DNA from: CAXRDE01 sp964229355
GTDB taxonomy: Bacteria > Cyanobacteriota > Sericytochromatia > UBA7694
Assembly: GCA_964229355.1 (NCBI GenBank)
Contig: CAXRDE010000024.1
Location: forward strand, 186,001-250,000
Reading direction: 5' to 3'
Length of the DNA: 64,000 nucleotides
The notes below the pieces were generated by a model. It was given only the letters and a program-made list of their open reading frames with translations. It searched no databases and was not told the origin of the DNA. The stretch's first letter is position 1; every line of letters starts with the position of its first letter. Below, piece by piece: positions 33,263 to 41,706 of this stretch. A program made the translations under genes and the position numbers.

Positions 33263-34591
33263 ATGGCTGTAAACCACCTGCTGACTTTCTTATTGCTGGG
33301 GCTGGGGGGCCTGGCGGTGTTGGTGATGGTGGGATTTTGGTGGGAACAGCGCTTTCAACAGCGTTTGCAACAGGCGCTGGCCCGTCAAAAAACGGAGTTG
33401 CAAACCCGAGAACAGGCGTTACAGGCTGAACAACAGCGCCTGGCAGCAGCGCAGGCCCAATTTGCCGAGGAGCAAGACCTTTGGCAGGCCGGTGAACGAG
33501 AACAATGGCGAGAGCAATTGCAGGCACAGCTTACCCGAGAACATGCAGAGCAATTGGCCCAGCACGAAGCCCGGGTGCTCGCAGACAAACACCAATTGAG
33601 TGCACAGATTTTGTCTCAGACCTTGCAAAGCCAGGCGGCCAGCCATACCCGTGCCCAGACCCGTCTCGATTTGGAGCTGCCCGAAGATACCCAATTGCGC
33701 GGGCGCTTGATCGGCAAGGGCGGCCGCAATATTCAGGCTTTTCAACAGGTCTCCGGGGTGGATATGTCGCTGGGCGAAGATCGGGTGACCCTGTCCTGCT
33801 TTGATCCCTTCAAACTGGCAGTGGCCGAAAATACCGTGAAGGCCTTGCTGCAGATGCAGCGGGTTTCGCCGGAGCGGATTGCCCAGGTGTACGAAGCCCA
33901 ACAGCAGCAGTTGGAAAAAAGCCTGCCCCGTCTGGCCCAGGAAGCAGCGCGGCGGGCTGGTCTAAAAGAACCCCTTGATGCCAGACTGTTGCAAGCCATG
34001 GGCCGTCTCAATTACCGCACCTCTGCGGGCCAAAACCTGCTGTTGCACGCCCAGGAAGTGGCGCAATTGGCGGGCATTATGGCGCAGGAACTGGGTGTTG
34101 ATGAGGCGCTGGCCCGTCGCGGTGGGTTTTTACATGACGTGGGTAAAGCCTTGCCTGAGACTCCCGATTCAGGAACCCATGCCATGCGCGGCGTGGCTCT
34201 GGCCCGTCAGGCGGGGGAATCAGAAGCGGTACTGCATGTGATTGGAGCCCATCACCGCGAAACGCCCCCCCAGACCCCGGAGGCTTTTTTGGTGCAGGCG
34301 GCGGATGCTTTGTCGGCGGCGCGCCCCGGGGTGCGCAGCGAAAAAAATGACTGGCAGGGGGCAAGGGTACAGCAGTTGGAAACCCTCATTCAGGGGTTTG
34401 AAGGGGTGGACCGGGTCGTGGTCTTGCGGGCTGGCCATGAGGTCCGGGTGATGGTGGATCCCGATGAGGTGAGCGATGAAGAAAGTCAAATTTTGGGCCA
34501 TCGCATTGCCGAAGCTGTGCGTCAGGCAGAACCTGACTTGCGCATGAAATTGTCCATGATTCGCGAATGGAAAGGCTCTCACTATGTTTAG
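33263..34591 (+). CDS. rny: RNase Y-like protein (TM, coiled coil, KH, HD)
   Basis: A 442-residue membrane-anchored endoribonuclease that would start mRNA decay. Layout: N-terminal membrane helix (~6-27), Gln/Glu-rich coiled coil (~30-130), KH domain (~135-200) with the GRLIGKGGRNIQAF motif (147-160), and an HD domain (~255-360) with the metal ligands H291-D292 in HDVGKA. RNase Y proteins are usually about 510-520 residues; the shortfall is mostly in the coiled coil. The start codon directly follows the yebC stop and the stop overlaps the DUF2071 gene by 8 bases, so all three are coupled. Confidence 0.9.
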   Translation: MAVNHLLTFLLLGLGGLAVLVMVGFWWEQRFQQRLQQALARQKTELQTREQALQAEQQRLAAAQAQFAEEQDLWQAGEREQWREQLQAQLTREHAEQLAQHEARVLADKHQLSAQILSQTLQSQAASHTRAQTRLDLELPEDTQLRGRLIGKGGRNIQAFQQVSGVDMSLGEDRVTLSCFDPFKLAVAENTVKALLQMQRVSPERIAQVYEAQQQQLEKSLPRLAQEAARRAGLKEPLDARLLQAMGRLNYRTSAGQNLLLHAQEVAQLAGIMAQELGVDEALARRGGFLHDVGKALPETPDSGTHAMRGVALARQAGESEAVLHVIGAHHRETPPQTPEAFLVQAADALSAARPGVRSEKNDWQGARVQQLETLIQGFEGVDRVVVLRAGHEVRVMVDPDEVSDEESQILGHRIAEAVRQAEPDLRMKLSMIREWKGSHYV

Positions 34592-35363
34592 TACCCATGA
34601 AAGCCTCCGTCACCAGGCTCACCGTCCCTGGCCTGTGCCCGCCGGTCCCTGGGTGATGCAGCAGACCTGGGCCTCTTTATTGTTTGCCCATTGGCCCATA
34701 TCCCTTGAGACCTTGCGCCCTTTGATTCCTGAAGCCTTAGCGATTGATACCTATGACGGACAGGCCTGGCTGGGAATAGTGCCCTTTTACATGGCCCACG
34801 TTAAACCCCGCTTTGCACCTTCGGTGCCGGGGCTGTCGTTTTTTGCGGAATTGAACGTGCGCACCTATGTGTCTTATCGGGGTAAGCCCGGGGTCTGGTT
34901 CTTTAGTTTAGAGGCCGCCAATCCCATTGCGGTGGCCATTGCCCGCAAAGGCTTTCATTTGCCTTATTTTAACGCCAGCATGCGCTGCCATACGCTCCCT
35001 TCCGCAGGGGGAACAGACAACGCCACCGTGCGCTATTACAGTCAGCGCACCCACTCAGGAGCGGCTCCAGCCCGCTTTGAGGCGGTTTACGGCCCCACGG
35101 GACCGGTGTATTACGCTGCTCCGGGTTCTCATGAACACTGGCTGACGGAGCGCTATGCCCTCTACAGTCAAAATGCACAGGGTCAGTTGTTCCGGGGCGA
35201 TATACACCATCAGTCCTGGCCTTTACAACAGGCCAGGGCTGAGATTGCGGTGAATACGATGGCTGAGGCTTCAGGGCTGGTCTTGCCCCCGCAGGCGCCG
35301 CTTGTGCATTATGCCGAGCGCATTGCGGTGGTGGTGTGGCCCTTACAGCCTCTTGGGGCTTAG
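34584..35363 (+). CDS. YqjF/DUF2071 family protein
   Basis: A 259-residue soluble protein matching DUF2071: the MQQTWASLLFAHWPISLETLRPLIPE start, DTYDGQAWLGIVPFYM and FAELNVRTYVSYRGKPGVWFFSLE (~82-110). The family is a beta-rich fold related to acetoacetate decarboxylase-like proteins; no function is established. It overlaps the RNase Y-like gene by 8 bases and is the last gene of the yebC transcript. No terminator is evident after it. Confidence 0.88.
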   Translation: MFSTHESLRHQAHRPWPVPAGPWVMQQTWASLLFAHWPISLETLRPLIPEALAIDTYDGQAWLGIVPFYMAHVKPRFAPSVPGLSFFAELNVRTYVSYRGKPGVWFFSLEAANPIAVAIARKGFHLPYFNASMRCHTLPSAGGTDNATVRYYSQRTHSGAAPARFEAVYGPTGPVYYAAPGSHEHWLTERYALYSQNAQGQLFRGDIHHQSWPLQQARAEIAVNTMAEASGLVLPPQAPLVHYAERIAVVVWPLQPLGA

Positions 35364-35534
35364 GTTTTTCTTAAAACCACTTGTGTATGAGCTTGATTAA
35401 AAAACCTTAATAAATTTTAAGTCTTTTTCTTGCTTTCACGGGCTTTTTTTCTGTTTTTCTAAGGTTTTCAGGTGATAGACTACTTTCTGTGTCTTTTCTT
35501 TCTATTAAACAGATATACAGGTTTATCATTTATC

Positions 35535-36239
35535 ATGCGTTATTCAGCCCTCTTCTTAACAGGTTTACTCACAGCACTGAGCGCTTGCCAGTCGCCCAGC
35601 ACTTCTTCGCCTGCAGTGGCCTCCGCCCCTTCGCAAACCCAGACGCTGATAGACTTTAAAAAAGGACAGGGCAGTATGCGACTCACTCTGCATGCCCAGG
35701 AAGATCTGGGGTTTAAAACCCAGGCCAGCGCTAACGGCCAGGTTTCTAAAAGCACAACAGAAGTCAGCAATCTGGAGATCTTCTTATTTGATATCGACAG
35801 CGGTGCGCGTCCCACAGCGGGTACAGCAGTCGCTCCGCTGGACCTCCAGTCTGCATCAGGCGTAACCCTGGTGGATAGCGCCATTATCTCTTTTACGGGA
35901 AGTACCCAAACGGTGCTCTTACAAAACATTCCCGCAAACACAAATGCCAGTGGCCGGTTTTTTGTCGGTGTGCGGGCTCTGGAAAGCACGGCCAACATTA
36001 CAGCACGCAGCACAGGATTTAGCTATGGTTCAGGCCCTGACTTGCAACTGGCGCTTTCGGGTAGCGGAGGAGACACGGCCATGCCTGGCGGTGTCTCTGT
36101 CAACGCCAATTATTTGCTCTCTACACTGACCGCACTCGGTGTTAATGTGCCCTTGCAAAATGCAGTGGGAGCGACCGTCGACGCACAAGTCAGTGTAACC
36201 AATGGCAACACCGCTTTGCCGTCGATCAGTATTCAGTGA
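35535..36239 (+). CDS. Lipoprotein 1 of a four-lipoprotein operon
   Basis: A 234-residue lipoprotein (lipobox LSAC, C18). After a Ser/Ala linker, residues ~45-230 form a beta-rich domain whose core pattern is a strand (NLEIFLFDIDSG), a VLLQNIPA-type strand, a FFVGVRAL strand, a Gly/Ser-rich loop and a late NYLLSTL segment. The same pattern recurs in the third and fourth proteins of the operon. A longer in-frame start exists at 35472, but the ATG at 35535 begins a proper lipoprotein signal. The 171 bases before it hold no clear promoter. Its stop overlaps the next start (GTGA). Confidence 0.72.
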   Translation: MRYSALFLTGLLTALSACQSPSTSSPAVASAPSQTQTLIDFKKGQGSMRLTLHAQEDLGFKTQASANGQVSKSTTEVSNLEIFLFDIDSGARPTAGTAVAPLDLQSASGVTLVDSAIISFTGSTQTVLLQNIPANTNASGRFFVGVRALESTANITARSTGFSYGSGPDLQLALSGSGGDTAMPGGVSVNANYLLSTLTALGVNVPLQNAVGATVDAQVSVTNGNTALPSISIQ

Positions 36240-36997
36240 AGACTGCTTTAATCTACGGGCTCAGCCTGGCTTGCCTTCTACTATCGGCTTGTCAATCTTT
36301 CATGCCCTTGCAAAACGCGACACCTTCAGGTACCGGGCAGCTGGTGTTTCGTTTTCAATGGCCAGATTTTCGCACCCAGGCACTCTTACCCGAAACCCAA
36401 TACATTGTGGTGGCCGTGTATCAGGGCGCCTTTAGTGAAGCAGCCACCTACCGTGTGATTCCGGCAGGCCAACAGCAATTGCGCATGGAGGCACTGCCGG
36501 TAGGGGTTACACAGGTCTTGGCAGTCGCGCTGAATGCAGAACAACAGGTGTTAAACGGAGACATGGACACGACGACAATTCTACCGCAGCAACGTCACCC
36601 TGTAGTTTTGGATTTACAATCAGGCTTTCTTTCACAATTGTCCGAGACCGAGCAACAGGCTCTGTTGGCCTGGTTGCCTACAGTACTGCCCGTGCCACAA
36701 ACGACGCCCAGACCCTCCTCTTCATCAAATACAATGGCCATCCCAACTCCCTCTCCAGAGGCCTCTCTCACCCCAATCCCCCCGGTAGCCAGTGAGCCTC
36801 CGCAACCTCAGCAGAGCGCAAACCCTCAAGGGCTTAGCTCTCCATCTCCTGCTCCCACCCCAACAGGTAGCCGCAGCAGTGGGTCGTCAGGCGGTGGGGG
36901 TGGAGGCAATGTCACAACCCCCACACCCAACCCTTTAAATACGACGGTAACGCTTGAAGAGGGAAGCTCCCGTCCTGAGACGGTGGTGATCCAATGA
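36236..36997 (+). CDS. Lipoprotein 2 of a four-lipoprotein operon
   Basis: A 253-residue lipoprotein (lipobox LSAC, C19) that starts with GTG inside a GTGA overlap. Residues ~30-135 form a beta-rich domain with a YIVVAVYQGAF strand. The C-terminal half (~150-253) is low complexity: Pro/Ser/Thr-rich with a run of glycines, then a Thr-Val-rich end. It is the only member of the four without a clear copy of the shared pattern, and its disordered tail suggests a tether or stalk. It overlaps the next gene by ATGA. Confidence 0.7.
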   Translation: MKTALIYGLSLACLLLSACQSFMPLQNATPSGTGQLVFRFQWPDFRTQALLPETQYIVVAVYQGAFSEAATYRVIPAGQQQLRMEALPVGVTQVLAVALNAEQQVLNGDMDTTTILPQQRHPVVLDLQSGFLSQLSETEQQALLAWLPTVLPVPQTTPRPSSSSNTMAIPTPSPEASLTPIPPVASEPPQPQQSANPQGLSSPSPAPTPTGSRSSGSSGGGGGGNVTTPTPNPLNTTVTLEEGSSRPETVVIQ

Positions 36998-37668
36998 AAC
37001 GTATGTCTACGAAAGTCTTGCACCTTATGACACTGGGTGCCTTACTCTTACCGGGTTGTCAGGGGGGCTCTTCTTCCATGGCAGTGATCGACCTCCCTCG
37101 ATCCGCGCCGCTACAGCTCGTGGCAGCGCATACCCAGGCCGTTCGCCCGCAGCCTGGGGGGCGATTGAAAGTACGGTTGCAAAGCCGTCAGGTCGTCACC
37201 GAGGTCGCACCTTTTCACACCCAACAGGCCTGTACGCTAGACACTGATGTCGCTTACCTGAACTTTTATTTGATTGACGGGACCACTTCGCTGGGCAGCG
37301 TATTGTCTGGACTGCTTGGGGTTGTGAGTGTGGCCCATGGACCTTTTTCTATGTCTAAAAAAGCACTGAGTTCTCCCGGTGGCGCCGAATCTTTTGTATT
37401 TACAAACGTACCGCAAGGCACCTATTACGTGGCGGTTTCAGCCCATAACGCTGCCAACACAAACCTGACCTCCAGCATTGGCTCGGGAGCCGTTGGCAAT
37501 ATTGGATCTTTGCTCACGCCTATTTTTGTGGCCCTGAGCAATGGGGGTGGTAACGCCACCCACCCGGGGCGTGTGGAGGTGGGCTCGGGTCCCGATTATC
37601 TTTTACTTAACGGGACGGAAAACACTTTGACATTACACCTTCAGTTATCGAGTCTCCTATGCTTATAA
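36994..37668 (+). CDS. Lipoprotein 3 of a four-lipoprotein operon
   Basis: A 224-residue lipoprotein (lipobox LPGC, C22). The mature domain repeats the operon pattern: YLNFYLIDGTT, then ESFVFTNVPQGTYYVAVSAH, a Gly/Ser/Asn loop with a SGPDYLL segment, and closing strands. A single disulfide-type cysteine lies in CTLDTDVAYLN. The same SGPD element occurs in protein 1. No catalytic motif is visible; a small Ig-like or CnaB-like surface subunit is the simplest reading. It overlaps genes on both sides (ATGA upstream, 10 bases downstream). Confidence 0.7.
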   Translation: MKRMSTKVLHLMTLGALLLPGCQGGSSSMAVIDLPRSAPLQLVAAHTQAVRPQPGGRLKVRLQSRQVVTEVAPFHTQQACTLDTDVAYLNFYLIDGTTSLGSVLSGLLGVVSVAHGPFSMSKKALSSPGGAESFVFTNVPQGTYYVAVSAHNAANTNLTSSIGSGAVGNIGSLLTPIFVALSNGGGNATHPGRVEVGSGPDYLLLNGTENTLTLHLQLSSLLCL

Positions 37669-38291
37669 AACATCAATTCCTTACCTGTTTGAGCCTGTTT
37701 TTATTGGGTGCCTGTGCCATGCCCATGACTTCATTTTCTCCGTCTCCCCTACTCAGGGCATCCCTAAACCCCAAAGGTACCCAGGGTGGACAGGTGAATG
37801 TGCAGATTGCGTTGCAGGCTTTCGCTGACAGCAGCTACCGTACCGTAATGAGCACACCAGGGAATGCTGCTGCCGAATTATCTGAGGTTCAAAATTTACG
37901 TGTCTTTTTGATTGATGCCACCCTGGGCACCCCGGTGGGAACCGTAAGCCCTTATCCCAGCTCAGGTGATGTCTTTACCCTTTCAACCGTCAGTGCCAAC
38001 CAGAGTGTGTTGTTTACGCAGGTGCCTTCGGGCAGCTATCGGGTGTGTGTGGCCGGGTTTAACCAACTCACCGGGCCTTTTTCAGAGCCCGGTAATCTCA
38101 GCGAGCCAGGCAATACCCATTATGCAGAAGGCCCCTGTCATTGTTCAATGACAGGGGGAGATGGCAGCGGTCAAGTCATTATAGATAATCAGTATCAGCT
38201 CAATACCCTGAGTCCGCTACAGGTTACTCTTCCTCTGCGGTCCGCCGCGGGCGCTCACTTAGACATTTCAGCCACGGTGGCTGATGGCTAA
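37659..38291 (+). CDS. Lipoprotein 4 of a four-lipoprotein operon
   Basis: A 210-residue lipoprotein (lipobox LGAC, C19). Pattern elements shared with proteins 1 and 3: NLRVFLIDATLG, VLFTQVPSGSYRVCVAGF, a Gly-rich loop, a QYQLNTL segment, and a closing pair of strands. It has an unusual ...GPCHCSMTGGDGSG segment with a closely spaced Cys pair (C-x-C). It overlaps gene 3 by 10 bases. It converges on dps, 18 bases away. Confidence 0.7.
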   Translation: MLIKHQFLTCLSLFLLGACAMPMTSFSPSPLLRASLNPKGTQGGQVNVQIALQAFADSSYRTVMSTPGNAAAELSEVQNLRVFLIDATLGTPVGTVSPYPSSGDVFTLSTVSANQSVLFTQVPSGSYRVCVAGFNQLTGPFSEPGNLSEPGNTHYAEGPCHCSMTGGDGSGQVIIDNQYQLNTLSPLQVTLPLRSAAGAHLDISATVADG

Positions 38292-38309
38292 ACGCGTTAT
38301 TGGCCTTCT

Positions 38310-38780
38310 CTAGCCTAAGAAAGACTTAAACATCCAGACGGATTTTTCTTGCTCTGAAATGTAACCGGTGAGCATATCGGCGGTGGCTTCGTCGCCCACT
38401 TCAGAGGCATATTCAATCACGTCACGCTCCAGTTTAATCAGGGTGCCGTAGCTTTCCACCACGTGCTTGGCCGCTTTGCGTCCGTCGCTAATATTGCGGG
38501 TTTCTTTGATTTTGGCCCGTTCAATATAATCGCTAAAGGCGTGCAAGGGGGTTTCTTCCAAGGTAAGAATCCGCTCGGCAATCTCATCAATGTTCATATG
38601 GGCGCGGTTGTAGAGATCTTCAAACTGCTGGTGCAGTGAGAAAAAGTTTTCACCCTTAATGTTCCAGTGGTAGCCGCGCACATTTTGGTAAAACACCTGG
38701 TAATTGGCCAACACCTCGTTCAGCATAACGCCCAATTTTCTGGCTTCGTCGGTTTTCAGTCCTACATGTTCGAATGACAT
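38310..38780 (-). CDS. dps: Dps-family DNA-protecting ferritin
   Basis: A 156-residue member of the Dps group, which forms 12-subunit shells that oxidise and store iron and may protect DNA in stress. The ferroxidase ligands are in place: H38 and H50 in YHWNIKGENFFSLH, D65 and E69 in NIDEIAER, with spacing as in known Dps proteins. GGAG stands before the ATG. It lies just downstream of clpB on the same strand but behind a terminator. Confidence 0.96.
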   Translation of the reverse strand: MSFEHVGLKTDEARKLGVMLNEVLANYQVFYQNVRGYHWNIKGENFFSLHQQFEDLYNRAHMNIDEIAERILTLEETPLHAFSDYIERAKIKETRNISDGRKAAKHVVESYGTLIKLERDVIEYASEVGDEATADMLTGYISEQEKSVWMFKSFLG

Positions 38781-38817
38781 TGTGTATGTCTCCTTTTGTT
38801 TTTATTTGCTTTTATTG

Positions 38818-38852
38818 TAAAAAAGAGCCTTTCAAAAAGATGAAAAGGCTCT
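38818..38852 (-). terminator. Rho-independent terminator of clpB
   Basis: On the minus strand AGAGCCTTTTC pairs with GAAAGGCTCT across an 8-base loop, followed by a T run. It starts about 25 bases after the clpB stop codon. Confidence 0.92.
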
Positions 38853-38875
38853 GTATAAAAGGTATAAAATCAAGC

Positions 38876-41491
38876 TTAGACAGCGGCAACCGCACTTCCG
38901 GCTTTGGTAAACAACATCCCGTCGGGGGTGTATTCTGCCACAATGGTGTCACCCTCTAAGAAGCGACCTTGCAAAATCGCCATGGACAAAGGGTTTTCCA
39001 CTTCTTTTTGAATAACCCGTTTGAGGGGCCGCGCACCAAAAGTGGGGCTGTAGCCGGTCTCAATCAGGTAATCCTCGGCGCTGGGATTCAGTTGCAAAAT
39101 CAATTTGCGGTCCGCCAGACGTTGGCCCAGACGGCGCAGCTGAATCTGCAGAATATGGCGCAGGTTGTCTTTGCCCAGGGCATGGAAGACAATGCTCTCA
39201 TCGACCCGGTTTAAAAACTCAGGGCGGAAATGAGCCTGTAGCTCAGCCATCACCTGATCTTTCATTTCACCGTAGTCGGCCTCACCGTGCTTGTAATGCA
39301 AGATGTGCTGGCTCCCAATGTTGCTGGTCATGATCACGATGGTGTTCTTAAAGTCCACGGTTTTGCCTTTGCCGTCGGTCAGCTGACCATCATCAAGAAT
39401 TTGCAGCATGATGTTAAACACATCGGGGTGGGCCTTCTCAATTTCGTCAAAAAGCAAGACCGAGAAGGGCTTACGGCGCACAGTTTCTGTCAGCTGTCCG
39501 CCATCGTCGTGACCAATATACCCGGGGGGTGCTCCAATCAAACGGGCCACAGCATGTTTTTCCATGTACTCAGACATGTCAATGCGCACCATGGCTTTTT
39601 CATCGTCAAAGAGAAACTCAGCCAGGGCCTTGGCCAGCTCGGTTTTACCCACACCAGTAGGCCCTAAGAAGATAAAGGAACCCACGGGGCGGTTGGCATC
39701 TTTAAGCCCTGCCCGTGCGCGCCGCACGGCGTTGGCCACGGCTTCGACAGCGTCCCGCTGACCAATGACCCGCTGGTGCAGTTTTTCTTCGAGGTGAATC
39801 AGTTTTTGCACTTCGCCCTCGACCAATTTAGACACGGGAATATGGGTCCAGCGGCTCACCACTTCGGCAATGTCTTCATCATCGATCTCTTCTTTGAGCA
39901 AGCGATGAGAACCATCGGCTTCCATGCCCGCTTCGCTTTCTTTGCGCAGGTTTTCGAGTTCAATCAGGCGACCGTATTTCAGCTCTGCCGCTCTGGCCAG
40001 GTTGGCCTCGCGCTCTGCCCGTTCGATCTCGTGATGGGTCTCTTCGATTTCTTCTTTGATCTGACGCAGCTTCATAATGGCGTCTTTTTCACGCTGCCAC
40101 TGCATGTTTAACACCTGGGAGCGCCCGCTGAGTTCGCTGAGCTCACCTACAATGCGTTCCAGACGCTCTTTGGAACCGGCATCGTCTTCTTTTTTGAGGG
40201 CTTCGCGCTCTACTTCAAGCTGCATTTTACGGCGCTCGATTTCGTCCAGTTCCACCGGCATGGAGTCAATTTCCATGCGGATTTTAGCCCCGGCTTCGTC
40301 CAGCAGGTCAATGGCTTTATCGGGCAGTTTGCGATCGCTCAAATAGCGGTGTGACAGGGTGGCAGCGGCAATAATGGCCGAGTCTTTGATACGTACGCCA
40401 TGGTGAACTTCGTAACGCTCGCGCAGGCCACGCAGAATACTAATGGTATCTTCGACGCTGGGTTCTTCCACCAGGGTGGTTTGAAAGCGACGCTCCAGGG
40501 CGGCATCTTTTTCAATGTATTTGCGGTACTCTTCTAAGGTGGTGGCCCCAATAAAGTGCAGCTCACCCCGTGCCAGCATGGGCTTTAAGAGATTGGCCGC
40601 ATCGACAGCGCCATCGGCATTGCCCGCGCCCACCACGGTGTGCAATTCATCAATAAAGAGAATGATTTGGCCATCGCTCTCTTTGACTTCTTTGAGTACG
40701 GCTTTCAGGCGCTCTTCAAATTCTCCCCGAAATTTGGCACCGGCAATCAGGGCACCCATGTCCAGGGCAATAATTTGTTTGTTTTTCAGGCCTTCGGGCA
40801 CGTCGCCCCGCACAATTCGCTGGGCCAGTCCTTCTACCACGGCGGTTTTACCCACCCCGGGTTCACCAATCAAAACCGGGTTGTTTTTGGTGCGGCGGCT
40901 GAGTACCTGAATGACCCGTCGAATTTCGTCGTCGCGACCAATCACAGGGTCTAATTTGCCCTGTTGGGCATACTCGGTCAGGTTTGACCCGTATTTTTCG
41001 AGGGATTGGTAACTGGCTTCGGGGTTTTTATCGCGGACCCGTTGTTTACCCCGAATTTGGGTTAAGACGCCCAAAATGGTGTTGCGGTTGATGTCATTGC
41101 GGGTTAGCACCTGATAAGCGCCCCCGTTGCGATCTTGCTCGTCCACGAGCGCGAGCAGCAGGTGCTCTACGGACACAAATTCATCTTTCATTTGGCGGGC
41201 TTCTTGTTCGGCCCGTTGAAAGACACGGTTCAGGCGATTAGAGATGTACCCACGGTTAACGCTGCCGCTAACTTTAGGCAGTTTGTCGAGTTCACTGCGC
41301 ACCTGGCGAGCAATGTCTTCGGGTTGGTGGTGCAGCTTGCGCAAAATTTCGGGCACCACCCCCTGATCTTGTTCAATTAACGCCAATAGTAAATGTTCGT
41401 TATCGATGTTATTATTGCCGTATTCCTCAACGATTTGCTGTGCCTCATAGGCGGCAGCCTGGGCTTTTTCGGTAAATTTATTGATGTCCAT
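38876..41491 (-). CDS. clpB: ClpB disaggregase
   Basis: An 871-residue AAA+ chaperone that, with the DnaK system, pulls proteins out of aggregates. It has the N-terminal Clp repeats (1-145), a first AAA+ domain with GEPGVGKTA and the pore motif KFRGEFEERLK, the coiled-coil M domain (~400-520) unique to ClpB, and a second AAA+ domain with GPTGVGKTE and the GYIGHDDGG pore loop. The ClpP-binding loop of ClpA/C is absent, as expected. It is transcribed alone and carries a CIRCE operator upstream, so HrcA control is likely. Confidence 0.98.
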   Translation of the reverse strand: MDINKFTEKAQAAAYEAQQIVEEYGNNNIDNEHLLLALIEQDQGVVPEILRKLHHQPEDIARQVRSELDKLPKVSGSVNRGYISNRLNRVFQRAEQEARQMKDEFVSVEHLLLALVDEQDRNGGAYQVLTRNDINRNTILGVLTQIRGKQRVRDKNPEASYQSLEKYGSNLTEYAQQGKLDPVIGRDDEIRRVIQVLSRRTKNNPVLIGEPGVGKTAVVEGLAQRIVRGDVPEGLKNKQIIALDMGALIAGAKFRGEFEERLKAVLKEVKESDGQIILFIDELHTVVGAGNADGAVDAANLLKPMLARGELHFIGATTLEEYRKYIEKDAALERRFQTTLVEEPSVEDTISILRGLRERYEVHHGVRIKDSAIIAAATLSHRYLSDRKLPDKAIDLLDEAGAKIRMEIDSMPVELDEIERRKMQLEVEREALKKEDDAGSKERLERIVGELSELSGRSQVLNMQWQREKDAIMKLRQIKEEIEETHHEIERAEREANLARAAELKYGRLIELENLRKESEAGMEADGSHRLLKEEIDDEDIAEVVSRWTHIPVSKLVEGEVQKLIHLEEKLHQRVIGQRDAVEAVANAVRRARAGLKDANRPVGSFIFLGPTGVGKTELAKALAEFLFDDEKAMVRIDMSEYMEKHAVARLIGAPPGYIGHDDGGQLTETVRRKPFSVLLFDEIEKAHPDVFNIMLQILDDGQLTDGKGKTVDFKNTIVIMTSNIGSQHILHYKHGEADYGEMKDQVMAELQAHFRPEFLNRVDESIVFHALGKDNLRHILQIQLRRLGQRLADRKLILQLNPSAEDYLIETGYSPTFGARPLKRVIQKEVENPLSMAILQGRFLEGDTIVAEYTPDGMLFTKAGSAVAAV

Positions 41492-41538
41492 GGTGTCCGC
41501 TTTCTATCGATAAACTTCGATCGATGTGTTTTTCTTTT

Positions 41539-41567
41539 ATTGTGAAGCATTTGGATCAGAAATTCAA
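41539..41567 (-). promoter_or_regulatory. Probable clpB promoter
   Basis: On the minus strand TTGAAT, a 17-base spacer and CACAAT lie 48 bases before the clpB ATG and immediately downstream of the CIRCE element. The -10 box is weak, but the position fits repressor control. Confidence 0.5.
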
Positions 41568-41575
41568 GAGGCTTT

Positions 41576-41602
41576 TTAGCACTCTTGCAAATAGATTGCT
41601 AA
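41576..41602. promoter_or_regulatory. CIRCE operator (HrcA-binding site) of clpB
   Basis: TTAGCACTC, 9 bases, then GATTGCTAA: the consensus CIRCE inverted repeat (TTAGCACTC-N9-GAGTGCTAA) with one mismatch in the right arm. It lies 85 bases before the clpB ATG and next to a -35-like box. CIRCE is the binding site of the heat-shock repressor HrcA, usually found at groES/EL and dnaK, so hrcA should be present elsewhere in the genome. It also lies 104 bases before the divergent hemF-like gene. Confidence 0.93.
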
Positions 41603-41706
41603 TTTTTTATTGATGTAAATCAACGGGTTTTCTGCGCCAGGTAAAAGCACCGCTGAAAAAACTTTGCTATCGTAAGCATAGGCATACGTTTCAGGAGGAT
41701 TTTTTT

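Noticed and set aside
35377..35400. GGTTTT-AAAACC-like hairpin after the DUF2071 gene as a terminator
   Set aside because: Weak AT stem without a following T run.
36700..36900. Repetitive Pro/Ser/Thr and Gly-rich stretch suspected to be a tandem repeat or CRISPR-like array
   Set aside because: Units are irregular and in frame; it is a low-complexity protein segment.
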